A stretch of 58,013 bases of DNA from Chara braunii (GCA_003427395.1 BFEA01000127.1:824738-882750); one strand, 5' to 3'; shown: positions 32,305 through 42,432, counted from the first letter of the stretch. Notes: a model not told the origin generated them from the letters alone. Made by a program: numbers and translations.

Positions 32305-33879
32305 TTCATTCGCTATGTCTCCTACTGGCTTACATGACTAGATCTTCCAAATGGCGTCTAGTTTGCCAATGATGAAATACGTAAACAGGTATATCATATT
32401 TTCTAGTGTGGTTCCATTTACGTTCACGACGTATGACTTGATCACACCAACTAATGGTGTGATACCTTTATCTATGTCCCCCTTAGAAATAAACATAGAA
32501 CTGGACACACGCACTCGGAATATATCCAACTCTGCTCAACAACAAAAGAAAACAAGGATTTTGAGTACCCAACTTGTGGGTCCCATCCTTCGTTCAGAAA
32601 CCCCAAGGAAGACATTCGATCGGGCCGTCCAACTTATGCAGCAGCCCAACACCCGGAAAGAAACATACCACTCAGTCCACGCACTCAGAATGGAGTCGGC
32701 CTTTGGTTGACTCGGTCGCAAGTAAAACTAACCTTCCTCCCGCCTTCCCCCATTTATAATGTTCGAACTCATGCAAATATTCTGAATTCTCATACATACT
32801 TATTTAAATAGCAGTTTAGATACACTCTCGAAATTAAAAGAAACAGAAGTAATAAGTTTTTTCAATCATACTTTCAAACATATAGAGAGTAGTACAGTTT
32901 TGGGGATGGGATCACATATGTAAATCGATCGTATAATACCTGAATGTTCCCTGCCTCCATAACCCCACCTGGGCTCCAACAAAGTTTTCGCAGCCGGTGG
33001 GCTCACCTCCCATAAGGTCTTCCTATGGATTACGGGTTGCAATCGTGTTTGCCGCCTTCCTCTCCGAACTAGTCAGAGTAAGAAAGGAAAAAGTAGAGGT
33101 ATCGAGTCTCGCGGATACAAAAGGGATGCAGAAACACAGTGAAGACTGTAAGATCAAGACCAGAATGCAGAGTACCGGCCCTCTGACAGAAGCCGCAAAA
33201 ATGACCCCTTTGTCGATCCACCAATCCCTTGGCTCGCAGCCTGACGCACACTCCCGGATTGCAAGCCTTAATGAAGGTCAGACAACCCAAGCTGTCCAAC
33301 AAAATAGGAATGCATTGATATGCCGCCGATGGAGAACCAAAGTAACAAACTCATAAGTCACTGAAGGTGTATATTTACCACCACGCCGAATGCTAACAAT
33401 TATTTCTACCTTCCACAACGCTTAGTGCCAAGGCCATGATCTCACTACTGTTCTATCCTAACTATAGCAACAAGCAATTGTGGTTCTCAATAGAAGTAAC
33501 CGAAGTACATAAAGATGCCGGCCATGCAGACCATCGTCGAGATCAGGTACGTACCTTCACATCAATCCTCTCTCAGCAGAGTGCAGCCCCAACTGTCATG
33601 AAGGGAACTTCGAAAGGGCCCAACTACCAAGCACTTTGATTAGTCTTTCGCCCCGGTACTCAAGTTTGACTTATGATTTGTAGGTCAGTATCACCACCAC
33701 CACGAGCCTCCACCGAAATCTCCTCAAACCTTGCTCTATTCAGGCATAGTACACCATCTTCGGCTCCTAACAAACATAAGCACTCTCTGACCTCTTACTG
33801 CAGATCGTGGTTGGCGGACAGTGGAGTCGCAAACGCTGGTGACTACGACGAACACCTAGGTTAGGTAAGTTCCTCTCAT

Positions 33880-34600
33880 CTTTTTCGTTAGCTTCCCCTG
33901 TCTTTCTCCTTACCTCTTCTTTGTACTCCTTTCTCTCACTCCTAGCCCTCATCTTCGTCCTTCGTCTATCCTCCCATCAACTCCTCTCCTCAACTTGCGC
34001 ACAAGGTCGGGATGCCCGTGGGGAGACGAACTCGATCGTGCTCAACAACAAGCACGCAGAAGGCCCAAGCATGACGAGGAAGGAAATCACAATCACGATC
34101 ATCAAAGGAACGATTGTGATTAGTAAGGCGAACACGGGTACCAGCTTGGTTCAACCATATGCTGATTGAAGACGATTCTTCCGCTTGGATTTGGAGCGGT
34201 ACATTGTCATGTATCGTGGCGGACGTGGCCTCTAATATGAGCATAAGCAGCAGTGCATTCACCCGCGTGTGAAAAATGAGGATGAATCTATCGCTAGATT
34301 GTGGAGAGATACTTTGCCAAATTTTGTTGTCGTTTGAATGCGCGTTTGGTAATGTCGCCCGACCATGGCTTATTTCGTATGGCCAATTACTCGAACTATC
34401 TGCCTATCCTCTCTCTCGCTCTCTCATGCACGCATTCATGCCCCCACGGCGTGGGAGATCACCACTAATCCAATCAAATGGCCACGACCCAAGGCATCGA
34501 CGACCATGACGTGATGATAAGCACCATGAGGTCGACGGTCTCCCTTACAAGGACGTTCGTGCCAACTACTACACCTATTATAATGAAAGCGAAGTCGCTG
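33880..34600. other. Unassigned sequence
   Basis: No repeat or protein recognised; short frames only. Confidence 0.4.
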
Positions 34601-34612
34601 GTCTTCATGAAG

Positions 34613-34741
34613 GGGCAGTGCCAAACTGATGGCCCCGGGTAATGCAAATGATTTTAGTGTCCTTATCTGGAAGTATCTGGATATGAACTTGAATCTGTAT
34701 GTCAAGAGTTTGCGAGTTTACCAACTGGGCTAAGCCTGTGC
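34613..34741 (-). mobile_element. tRNA-derived SINE, minus strand
   Basis: Minus strand: AGGCTTAGCCCAGTTGGTAA (A box), TTGACATACAGATTCAAGTTC (B-box region), then a body ending in CATTTGCATTACCCGGGG and TTTGGCACTGCC. A very similar copy in the same orientation lies at 36261-36395, on the other side of the TTAA element. Confidence 0.65.
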
Positions 34742-34742
34742 C

Positions 34743-34790
34743 GCTAATCTTCCGTTCATCGGCCCAATTTTAATGGATGTCTTGCGGGAC
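34743..34790 (-). pseudogene. U6 snRNA 5' half, next to a SINE head
   Basis: Minus strand: GTCCCGCAAGACATCC, ATTAAAATTGGGCCGATGAA, CGGAAGATTAGC, which corresponds to U6 up to its GATTAGC. The next bases are GGCAC and then the A-box head of the SINE at 34613-34741, in the same orientation. The junction looks like a U6-SINE chimera of the kind made by template switching. Confidence 0.65.
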
Positions 34791-35106
34791 CGGTATTAAA
34801 CCACCAGTACCTCGCCCAACTTGAAAAAGCTGATGCGATTGTTAACGCGCCTCGTTGGGGGGGGTGCCCACCGTCAGACGACCAGTATTCCCAAAATATG
34901 GGCCGAAAAAAGAAAAAAGAAAAAAAGAAAAAAAACATTGATGAGAATGAGAAGAAAGGAATGAAAAAAAAACGGCCGCAGCGGGGGGAGGGGGGATGAA
35001 AGAGAGAGAGAGAGAGAGAGAGAGCGTCAGAGAGTGTTCGACGCCAAGTTTGGCGCACGAAACTCTGCATCAAACACTCTCTGACGCCCTCTCTCTCTTT
35101 GTCAAC

Positions 35107-35162
35107 GTCCAAACGAGAATGGATCTTCTGCATTATCGTGGAAGATGTGTTCTCGTTTGGAC
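35107..35162. repeat. Hairpin module 1
   Basis: GTCCAAACGAGAA pairs with TTCTCGTTTGGAC around a TTATCG-containing loop region. It is flanked by CT and GA microsatellites and shared with modules at 35351 and 36021. Confidence 0.8.
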
Positions 35163-35202
<40 letters not shown>

Positions 35203-35290
35203 CACATCTGCCCATGTTCTAGTGGGAAGTTCATTCTCATTTTGCACATTTCGAGAGTTGTGTGTGGGGGGGGGTGCGCATTGTCGGACG

Positions 35291-35341
<51 letters not shown>
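35291..35341. repeat. (CT)n microsatellite
   Basis: About 25 CT units on the plus strand. GA tracts lie at 34999-35023, 35166-35201 and 35402-35419. Alternating CT and GA blocks are complementary, so the whole region can fold back. Confidence 0.9.
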
Positions 35342-35344
<3 letters not shown>

Positions 35345-35350
35345 GCCTAT

Positions 35351-35391
35351 CGAGAATGAATCTTCCGCGTTATCGCAGAAAATTCGTTCTC
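35351..35391. repeat. Hairpin module 2
   Basis: GAGAATGAATCTTCCGCG, TTATCG, then the complementary side ending CGTTCTC. More diverged than module 1. Confidence 0.65.
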
Positions 35392-35522
35392 TTTTGGACG
35401 TTGAGAGAGAGAGAGAGGGAGGGCGCATCATGTTCTAGCGGGAAGTTCATTCTCATTCTGCACGTTTCGAGAGTTGTGGCGGGAAGGGATGCACAGTGCC
35501 GGACGCCGAGTTTGGCGAAAAA

Positions 35523-35953
35523 GCTACATGAGAGAGGGAGGAGCTCGCTGGTACTCCCTTAGTCCAGCCAACAGGGCCTGTGATCGAGACCAGTTAACAA
35601 AAGGGGAGTAGTCCCACATGACCCTTAACCCCTTGCAAGATGCTCCTCTGCTCCTTCATCACCAGCTTATGGCTGCGATCCCCGAATCTGCAGATTGAAA
35701 GTCCAATGTGATAACCAATAGTGCTAGGCCCAAGGTTGGTTGCAAGTGGCACAAATCAGATTGGACTTTCAATCTGCAGATTCGGGGATCACATCCATAA
35801 GCTGGCGATGAAGGAGCGGAGGAGCATCTTGCAAGAAACTGAAGGGGTTAAGGGTTATGCGGGACTATCCCCCTTTTGTTAACTGGTCTCGATCACAGGC
35901 CCGGTTGGCAGGCCCAAGGGAGTACCAGCGAGCTCCTGCCTCTCTCATGTAGC
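35523..35953. repeat. 431-base foldback
   Basis: Arms 35523-35706 and 35760-35953 are inverted copies (GCTACATGAGAG to ATTGAAAGTCCAAT) with a 53-base spacer. The arms differ by scattered changes. Confidence 0.85.
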
Positions 35954-36020
35954 ATTTCGGCGTCGAACTCTCTGACGCCCTCTCTCTCTCTCTCAGTCTC
36001 TCTCTGTGAGAACCTCCCAT

Positions 36021-36060
36021 GAGAATGAATCTTCCTCTTTATCGAGGAAGACTCGTTCTC
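36021..36060. repeat. Hairpin module 3
   Basis: GAGAATGAATCTTCCTC, TTTATC, GAGGAAGACTCGTTCTC; nearly perfect arms. Confidence 0.75.
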
Positions 36061-36260
36061 ATTGGGCATGTCTGATTTCCTTTTTATCTTTTGCAGAATG
36101 TTGTATGTTCTTTTCTTTTTTTTGTTTTTTCATGATGTGCTACCGGTTATCCGAGGCCCGGCAAGAAGGCGCAATGCTCGGGAATGATCGGGCTACCGGT
36201 AGTCCGAGCCTCAGACTTGATAGCTAGGCGAGGTACTGGTGGTTTAAGAGCAACGGCTCA

Positions 36261-36395
36261 GCAGTGGCAGTGCCAAACTGGCCGCCCCCCCGGGTATTTC
36301 AAAATGATTTGCGTGTCCTTATCTGAGAATATCTGGATTCGAACTTGAATCTGTATGTCAACAGTTTGTGAGTTTACAAACTGCGCTAAGCCTGT
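36261..36395 (-). mobile_element. tRNA-derived SINE, second copy
   Basis: Homologous to 34613-34741 from GGCAGTGCCAAACTG to GCTAAGCCTGT, same orientation. It lacks the attached U6 half. Confidence 0.65.
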
Positions 36396-36481
36396 TGGTC
36401 TCAGAGTCGGTCCTGCGGTTGGTCCTGGTACCAGTTCCAGTTCACAAAACGGGACAAAAATAGAAAGAATAATATAAAAAA

Positions 36482-36724
36482 GCTACATGAGAGGGAGGAG
36501 CTTGCTTGTACTCCCTTGGTCCTGCCAACCGGGCCTGTGATTGAGACCAGTTAACAAAAGGCGGATAGTCCCGCATGACCCTTAACCCGTTTAGTTTCTT
36601 GCAAGATGCTTCTCCGCTCCTTCATTGCCAGCTTATGGCTGCAATCCCCAAATCTGCAGATTGAAAGTCCAATGTGATAACCCATAGTGCTAGGCCCAAG
36701 GCTGGTTGCAAGTGGCGCAAATCT
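36482..36724 (+). repeat. Extra copy of the foldback left arm plus spacer
   Basis: Matches 35523-35756 closely (GCTACATGAGAG through GGTTGCAAGTGGCGCAAATC) but the right arm is missing. Confidence 0.8.
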
Positions 36725-36999
36725 CATTATGATGGGCACCCGACCTGCACCAAGGCCACACCTTAGCTTAGCGGTCATTCCCACGGCTGCCGAACTCTTG
36801 CACCCCGCGAGCGAGGGCTCGGAACTGTACCCCAGCTGCCGGCATGCTTTCATCACGCTCAAGACATGCCGCCGCTGGCCTTTGATGCTGCGCACACCTA
36901 AGCTTCAAAGGGGTGCACTTAAGCTGTCGGGCACACTGCGCGTGTTGCTTATCAAGGTGATACTGAACTTCTTATGTGCGTGCGTGGCTCGGAGCTCGC

Positions 37000-37275
37000 A
37001 CTGAAGTCCTACCTTCGCAAGTCTCATCATGTCTCTTATTCACACATTGGCACTTGCCTGCCAAGGCCGCGCCCTGTCTACACAGAACGACGTCAACTAT
37101 AAACAAGGCGGCACCAGGTGTGATATGCAAAAAGTACGCAAAATACCCCTTGTAAGGGTATTTGATACGACAGCGCACCACAGGGGCCGCGGGGAATCAA
37201 ATGGACAATGTGGGAAATCGAACCCAGGACCTCCCAAATGCTACGTGCTCAACCAACTGGGCTAGGCCGCAGGTT
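37000..37275 (-). mobile_element. tRNA-derived SINE, minus strand
   Basis: The head on the minus strand, CGGCCTAGCCCAGTTGGTTGA, gives a good A box, and GGGTTCGATTTCCC a good B box at tRNA-like spacing. The body then runs to a hairpin AAATACCC/GGGTATTT at about 37140-37163. The 3' end is not defined. The head resembles the SINE at 15.6 kb. Confidence 0.6.
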
Positions 37276-37284
37276 TCCTCATTT

Positions 37285-37679
37285 CCCTATTTAGTTTGGG
37301 TTTGGTAGAATGAGGGAAAGATAAAAGGGGACGATGATTACACTATCCTGCTATTGTTGGATGTAAGACGAGGCCACCTTTGCCCGTCAATGTGTTCCTT
37401 TGGGGTTGCTGTGCAGTTGCACACATGCTCAGACAGGGAGGTGTTTTTTTACCCTTTATATCTTTCCCTTTGTTTGTGTTGTTCTCGGAAACCAAGAACA
37501 AATCATGGGCTGTGCCCTTTGTACAGTCACTAAAGATAAATCTGTTCTCTGCTGAGGGCTTGTGCAGTTGCAAGGCAGCCACAGAACTGCAGGCAGAGGA
37601 GGTTCTTAAAAAGTTTCCATAAAGTGCTCCCTCCCACAGCTGCACAGAGATTGCTTTGGGGCTGACATTTGAGCACCTG
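37285..37679. other. Unassigned sequence
   Basis: No repeat or protein recognised. Confidence 0.4.
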
Positions 37680-37941
37680 GACCCTGAAAAGGTAGTCACA
37701 CGGCATGGAAAGCGAGTTAGGGTGAATGTGCGCTAAGTAAATCAGGCAGTGGACAATGGCAAGTTGTGAAAATGAAGAGCGCAACATAATAAATTAACAA
37801 ATATGAAGGTGACCCTGAAAAGCTAGTCACGCGGCGTGGAAAGAGGGCTGGTGTTAATGTGCGCCGAGTAAAACAGGCAGGGGACAATTTCAAGCTGTGA
37901 AAATGAAGAAGTCAATGTAATAAATCAATCAATAAATAAAA
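37680..37941. repeat. Tandem duplication, 131-base unit
   Basis: Units start GACCCTGAAAA at 37680 and 37811 and share GTGAAAATGAAGA and AACAGGCAG-like blocks with about 80-85% similarity by eye. Confidence 0.85.
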
Positions 37942-38947
37942 GATTGGAGAGAACGACAATAAACACGGCGAACCATCTCCAAATGAATTTAAATAAATAT
38001 AAATAAAAGGATAACAAACACAGCCAAACAGTGCACCACCCACATTTATGGAGTGGTAGGCCCACCAGACGTAAGGGACTGCCTAACTATCACCCGTAGG
38101 ATCTACGAAACAATCCAAAGACTAGCAGTGTGTAAATGTATTCCTTGCATACTCAGAGGCACATGGTTCCGTGGGTCACCTGCAGCACGCCATGCGAAAC
38201 CCAAAGGCAAGTATGCGACACTCGGGCTGCACGTGTTGCTGTGTGGTGATTAGAATGGCAACGGGGTATAACCGCATGTGCATGCCATACGTCTTTACGG
38301 AACAGAATCTTTGAAAGTTCTCGGGGCAGGAGCCCAACAAAGATCGGGGTTTTTTAGATGACTTTTAGTTTTGGACCTGCACTGGTGGGAGAAAGAAGTC
38401 TCCCAAGTCTTTTCAGCTTATCATGGATTTGGATTTCGGAGGAGGTTGGAGGGTACAGGTATTGTAACATGCATTGTATATTTATATTGTCATAGTGACT
38501 GTACAGGTACAGACTCTGATAATTCTTATGAATATCCACTCAGTGAACGGTTCATGGATGGGAGAAAAGGATGAAGAGAAGGGCGGCTGTGACAGATAGG
38601 CTTTCCCCAGATTATCTGGGTGTGTATATAAGATTATAAATGTTTAGGTAATTCAGGCTTGTGCGTAAATGTATAGGTCATTCCTGGACGGTCCTGCTTT
38701 TGCTGGAGTGTACCGACAATCATTTGACCCTCTTTTGTGGGAGTGAGCTCATTGTTAGGAGACAGGTGTAGGCCGTGGGATAAAGGCTCCACAGGCACAA
38801 AAATTGTGTAATCTCTTGTTGAACAATCCCAGGTAAGGTTCCAGGGTTCGGATCTGCGCATGCTCAGTCAAGGTGAAATGCACAGGTACGTGAGGGTCTG
38901 GGATCGAATCCGAGCAGGTAAATGAACACGAATCCTTTCATGGTGGT
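37942..38947. other. Unassigned sequence
   Basis: No recognisable gene. A B-box-like GGGATCGAATCCGA lies at 38900-38915 without a matching A box. Confidence 0.35.
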
Positions 38948-39288
38948 CTCACTTCCGTGATGGGACTGAAGGAGCGAATTGATTGGTGCAAGGGAGGAAA
39001 GGATGTCCGCAGCAGCCGGGTGAAAAATAAAAGAGTGGAGTTTTATATGCTCAGTCCCCCATCGCTCACGAATGTGTGTGTACGTTTATATAACCACATA
39101 AATTTGGGGAACCTGCTGCTCACTTCCGTGATGGGACTGAAGGAGTGAATTGATTGCTTCAAGGGAGGAAAGGATGTCCGCAGCAGCGGGTTGAAAAGTA
39201 AAACAGTGGNGTTTTATATGCTCAGTCCCCCATTGCTCACGAATGTGTGTGTACGTTTATATAACCACATAAATTTGGGGAACCTGCC
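38948..39288. repeat. Tandem duplication, 171-base unit
   Basis: Units at 38948-39118 and 39119-39288 begin CTCACTTCCGTGATGGGACT and end AAATTTGGGGAACCTGC. They are highly similar; one N at 39210 lies in the second unit. Confidence 0.9.
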
Positions 39289-39600
39289 TAACCTCAAGGA
39301 TGAACGAGGAGGAAAAATTAAAAGTGGTATAAAATAAAAATGAAAAGATTGTGTGCTTTTCTATTGTTGTTGTCCTCTGTCATTACGTTTCGGCTGTTTT
39401 TTTTTTTTCGTGTGTGTGTGACATTGATTTGGTGAATGCGCGGTTTCTTTCATTTAGTATGTGATTATATATACAGCCTTACTTTCATTTACTATGTTAT
39501 TATATATAGAGCCTTACTTCACCACTTGCCAATTGCACAAAATGGCTACAATTTCTTGGCATAGAAGGTGACTGGATACTTTTTTTTTCACATTGGGGGA
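39289..39600. other. Unassigned, AT-rich
   Basis: Contains a short duplicated segment ATTATATATA.AGCCTTACTT (39465-39485 and 39499-39518). No gene. Confidence 0.4.
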
Positions 39601-39614
39601 ATGGTGAAGAAACG

Positions 39615-39690
39615 CTCCCAAGGAAACAGCTGTTCTGGACTACAGACGGAAAGAAACGACAACAAGCAGGGGGCTGTGACAGGCTTCCGT
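39615..39690 (-). repeat. Tail fragment of the hammerhead-like repeat
   Basis: Minus strand CCTGTCACAGCCCCCTGCTT and GTTGTCGTTTCTTTCCGTCT resemble the repeat from its predicted cleavage position onward. The ribozyme-like core is absent upstream. Confidence 0.4.
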
Positions 39691-39828
39691 TGGGATCTGC
39701 TTGGCCCCAAGTGCAAGAGTCCATAGATCGTCATTTCACGCCACCCTCAGCGGCCAGGAAAGTGCACCTTGGAGATACATCTGTAGTCGTATGGCAGGGT
39801 CGGCAGTAAGGGCTCAGCCTCAATTCCT

Positions 39829-39875
39829 TTAAACCACCAGTACACCCATACATCGGCTGCGGGTGTGAAGCTGAT
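39829..39875. mobile_element. Single end of TTAA MITE
   Basis: TTAA followed by ACCACCAGTACACCC and ATACATCGGCTGCGG, matching the family ends and subterminal GCCGATG motif. No right end found; truncated. Confidence 0.6.
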
Positions 39876-40329
39876 GCCGGTACCACTTTGGAGGCTGGCG
39901 ATTCAATTTATCTACGGCGCCCCTCCGCGCCCGGCCCCAAAATTTGAATTCGTTCAGTACGAGTTCTTTCTGCAAGACGGGGGCCGTGTCCTGGTGCTTT
40001 CAGCCTGCCTGATGTCCAGGTATAAAGTTAGTGTAATTGCACAGAAGAAAGGAAAAATAATAAGTGAGTGTAACTGCATAAAAGAATGGAAAAATAACAG
40101 TTTCAGTGTGCCTCGTACTCTCCTCCCTTTGTTGTTTCCTGACGTCATAGGTGAGTAACAATAGACCTGATAATGTGTATGAAGTTACTATGAACATCAG
40201 TATGTACTATGTATATGTTGTATTGTTGTCATATATTGACAATACACTCCTAGCATGTGTACACACATCAGTATGTACATGTATTATTGTCATATATCGT
40301 AGTTTTGATCCACATGGACTATTCACTTC
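39876..40329. other. Unassigned sequence
   Basis: ATCAGTATGTAC and ATTGTCATATAT each occur twice in 40190-40300, a short imperfect duplication. No gene. Confidence 0.4.
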
Positions 40330-40567
40330 TTAAGCCACCAGGACGTTTCCCAGCCATTTTTCTAAGATGTGCTGTGCATGCAACGGCGTCGGGCAGGAGG
40401 GACGGGGTTGCCGATTCATTGGAAATCCATCCAGGCAAAACAGGTCGCGCATGCGATCCGTGTTGTCTTGATGGATCTCCAGTGAAACGGCACCCTGGTA
40501 CATCCCGAAGCGGCAGCATGCACAACACACCTTAGAAAAATGACTGGGAAACGGACTGGTGGTTTAA
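40330..40567. mobile_element. TTAA-flanked MITE, subfamily with long end repeats
   Basis: 238 bases. Ends GCCACCAGGACGTTTCCCAG and the inverted CTGGGAAACGGACTGGTGGT, bordered by TTAA. The inverted similarity extends inward about 60 bases or more (TTTTTCTAAGATGTGCTG / CACACCTTAGAAAAA), giving a foldback. The copies at 42433 and 49573 share the TTTCCCAGC end. Confidence 0.85.
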
Positions 40568-41335
40568 AGGTGCACAGTACAACATGCAGCAAAACAGTCC
40601 AGAGTAGAACTTTCAACGTAAGCAACAAGGACACATGAAAGATCCCAATGAAAGGCGGGTGAAGTCTCTAATCTCACATAATGGAGTCGGAGAATTCCAA
40701 ATGTGTACGGTTTCACAACTGGCATTGAAATGCCACAACAGCTCTAAAGAGTCTAAAGTTCTAAACGTGTCTAGAGCTCTCATTATGTGCCGAATTGCCT
40801 TGTGCAGTGGGGTTTTCGGACTTTGTTCTAAAAGTGTTGGCTCACCTCACATAAAACCCTCTCCCGTAGGCTGAGACCCTGGCGTCCCGCCCCTATGGTG
40901 TCAGATAAGTCAGGAAAAAATCAGAAAAGGTCCATAAGAGTGAGGGCAGTTAACCCGCCTGAAGCAGAAATAAAAAAATGTGTTTCTGGCAACTGGGATA
41001 TTCCTGGTACTGCGCTGTGTTTGAGGGTGGCTCTTGTGCCATTGAAAACCTACTGGCATATCAGTGATGGCGATTAACATGCCTGACACCACTTCAAACT
41101 GTCTTTGTGATCGACAAACACAGCTCTTGTGACTGAGTGCCAGGCAGTGGCAGGTTATGTTAGGAATTCTCGGTTTAGGATGTCACATCGGCCTGTTTGT
41201 AATGTTGTGCAGACTGTCTTTCACCAGCTAGTGTTAGGAATGACCATTTTACGATTGCTATATCCGCCCGTTTGTGTGTGCGAACTGCCGGAATTCACAT
41301 CTGGATTCACTTTGTATTTTTTCACTCAAATTGCC
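40568..41335. other. Unassigned sequence
   Basis: No repeat or protein recognised. Confidence 0.4.
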
Positions 41336-41346
41336 CAACCTGACAT

Positions 41347-41366
41347 GTGTGTGTGTGTGTGTGTGT
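41347..41366. repeat. (GT)n microsatellite
   Basis: Ten GT units at the start of a hammerhead-like tandem dimer. Confidence 0.85.
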
Positions 41367-41562
41367 GGTCGTGTTCACTATACACAACTCCACAAGGAAA
41401 AGCATGACTGTGCCAGACTTTTACGTCGCCAACTTTTACCGACCAGTGTGTGTTTGTGTGTGTGCGTCATCGTATTCGCTATACACAACTCTACAAAGAA
41501 AAGCATGACTGTGCCAGACTGTTTCGTCAGACTTTTACCTATTCATCAGAACGCCGGCAGTC
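41367..41562 (-). repeat. Hammerhead-like tandem dimer, copies E and G
   Basis: On the minus strand two units about 110-115 bases apart both contain AAAGTCTGGCACAGTCATGC or a one-base variant, plus GAGTTGTGTATAG. The first unit (41507-41562) has GACTG, CTGATGA, a weak stem region, GACGAAACAGTCTGGC, then CAGTC, which could close helix I with GACTG. The second is more decayed. Helix II is poor and the cleavage-site U is G, so activity is doubtful. Confidence 0.45.
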
Positions 41563-41721
41563 TGGCCAGGATGCTTTTGACTGATGGATAAGGAGTCACC
41601 ATGTTGCCCAGAGTTAGCAATACCCCTGAGAAAANTGGTCAACTTTACTCACACCAACCCTGCAATCCTAGCAGACTGGCAGTCCAGACCCTTGAATCTA
41701 AATATGTGTCTGTGTGACAGT

Positions 41722-41766
41722 GTGTGTGTATGTGTGTGTGTATGTGTGTGTGTATGTGTGTGTGAC

Positions 41767-41826
<60 letters not shown>
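41722..41826. repeat. (TG)n microsatellite
   Basis: About 100 bases of TG with a few interruptions. The Cys-Val frames across it are artefacts. Confidence 0.95.
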
Positions 41827-41827
<1 letters not shown>

Positions 41828-41839
41828 ATGTATATGTGT

Positions 41840-42284
41840 GATGTGTGTTGCTTAGTCGGTGTCCTACTGGTTCATCTCAGAAGAGATGCAGGGAAAGGGG
41901 AACAGCCTTAGTAGATGAGGATCAGTACAGGTTTAGTGCGTGTGTTGGTGGGTAAGTTTCCTCCTGATTCAATCTCAAAACTGATCCAGGGAGGTGGAAC
42001 AACCTTAGGTGAGGATCGTCCCATTTTAGCGGTTCACCTCAAGCGATACAGTGGGCCTCTTTGAGGTGGACCATGTGCTTGGGAGATGGGTTGGTGGAAG
42101 ACTTGGGTGAGCCGTATTTTGAAATGGCTTCGTCAGCTTCTCTGAGAGGCTGACCATCAATATGGGGTCCTCACTTCTTTTCATGTAAAGCAGTGGGCTA
42201 CGGACAACTAGTGCGAGAATTATTATTTTCCTCTGTTCCTCATTGTGAACTTTGTTTCGGTGGGGTGGGGGGCAACATGCATCC
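41840..42284. other. Unassigned sequence
   Basis: No repeat or protein recognised. Confidence 0.4.
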
Positions 42285-42362
42285 CCTTGACTTTGAGACG
42301 AAGCTATGCTTACAACGGTCCCCTATGTAGGCTTAGTTAAAGAATTTGAGAGAAGAATATTG
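42285..42362 (+). repeat. Retroposon tail fragment
   Basis: CCCTTGACTTTGAGACGAAGCTATGCTTAC and TTTGAGAGAAGA match the segment at 44390-44510, which resembles the 3' end of the SINE at 15.3 kb. Confidence 0.5.
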
Positions 42363-42432
42363 CTTTGTTAGGAAAACAGGGGCTGGCGGGGAGGGAATTG
42401 GTTCCCTAGAGTGAAGGCTGGCTCATGCCTTC

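Larger units (their letters stand above)
30803..33873 (-). mobile_element. Right arm of the giant palindrome
   Basis: Reverse complement of the left arm. It is about 270 bases longer, partly from sequence at about 32640-32880 that has no good counterpart on the left. It ends GGTAAGTTCC opposite the left start. No clear target-site duplication outside the arms. Confidence 0.85.
34796..36247. mobile_element. TTAA-flanked composite foldback element
   Basis: 1.45 kb with perfect inverted ends ACCACCAGTACCTCGCC and GGCGAGGTACTGGTGGT, bordered by TTAA, so it belongs to the MITE family here but is much longer. The interior holds GA/CT microsatellites, three related short hairpins and a 431-base foldback. 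No transposase frame is visible; all open frames follow the microsatellites. Confidence 0.8.

Noticed and set aside
41584-41841. Cys-Val repeat protein
   Set aside because: Translation of a TG microsatellite and includes an N.
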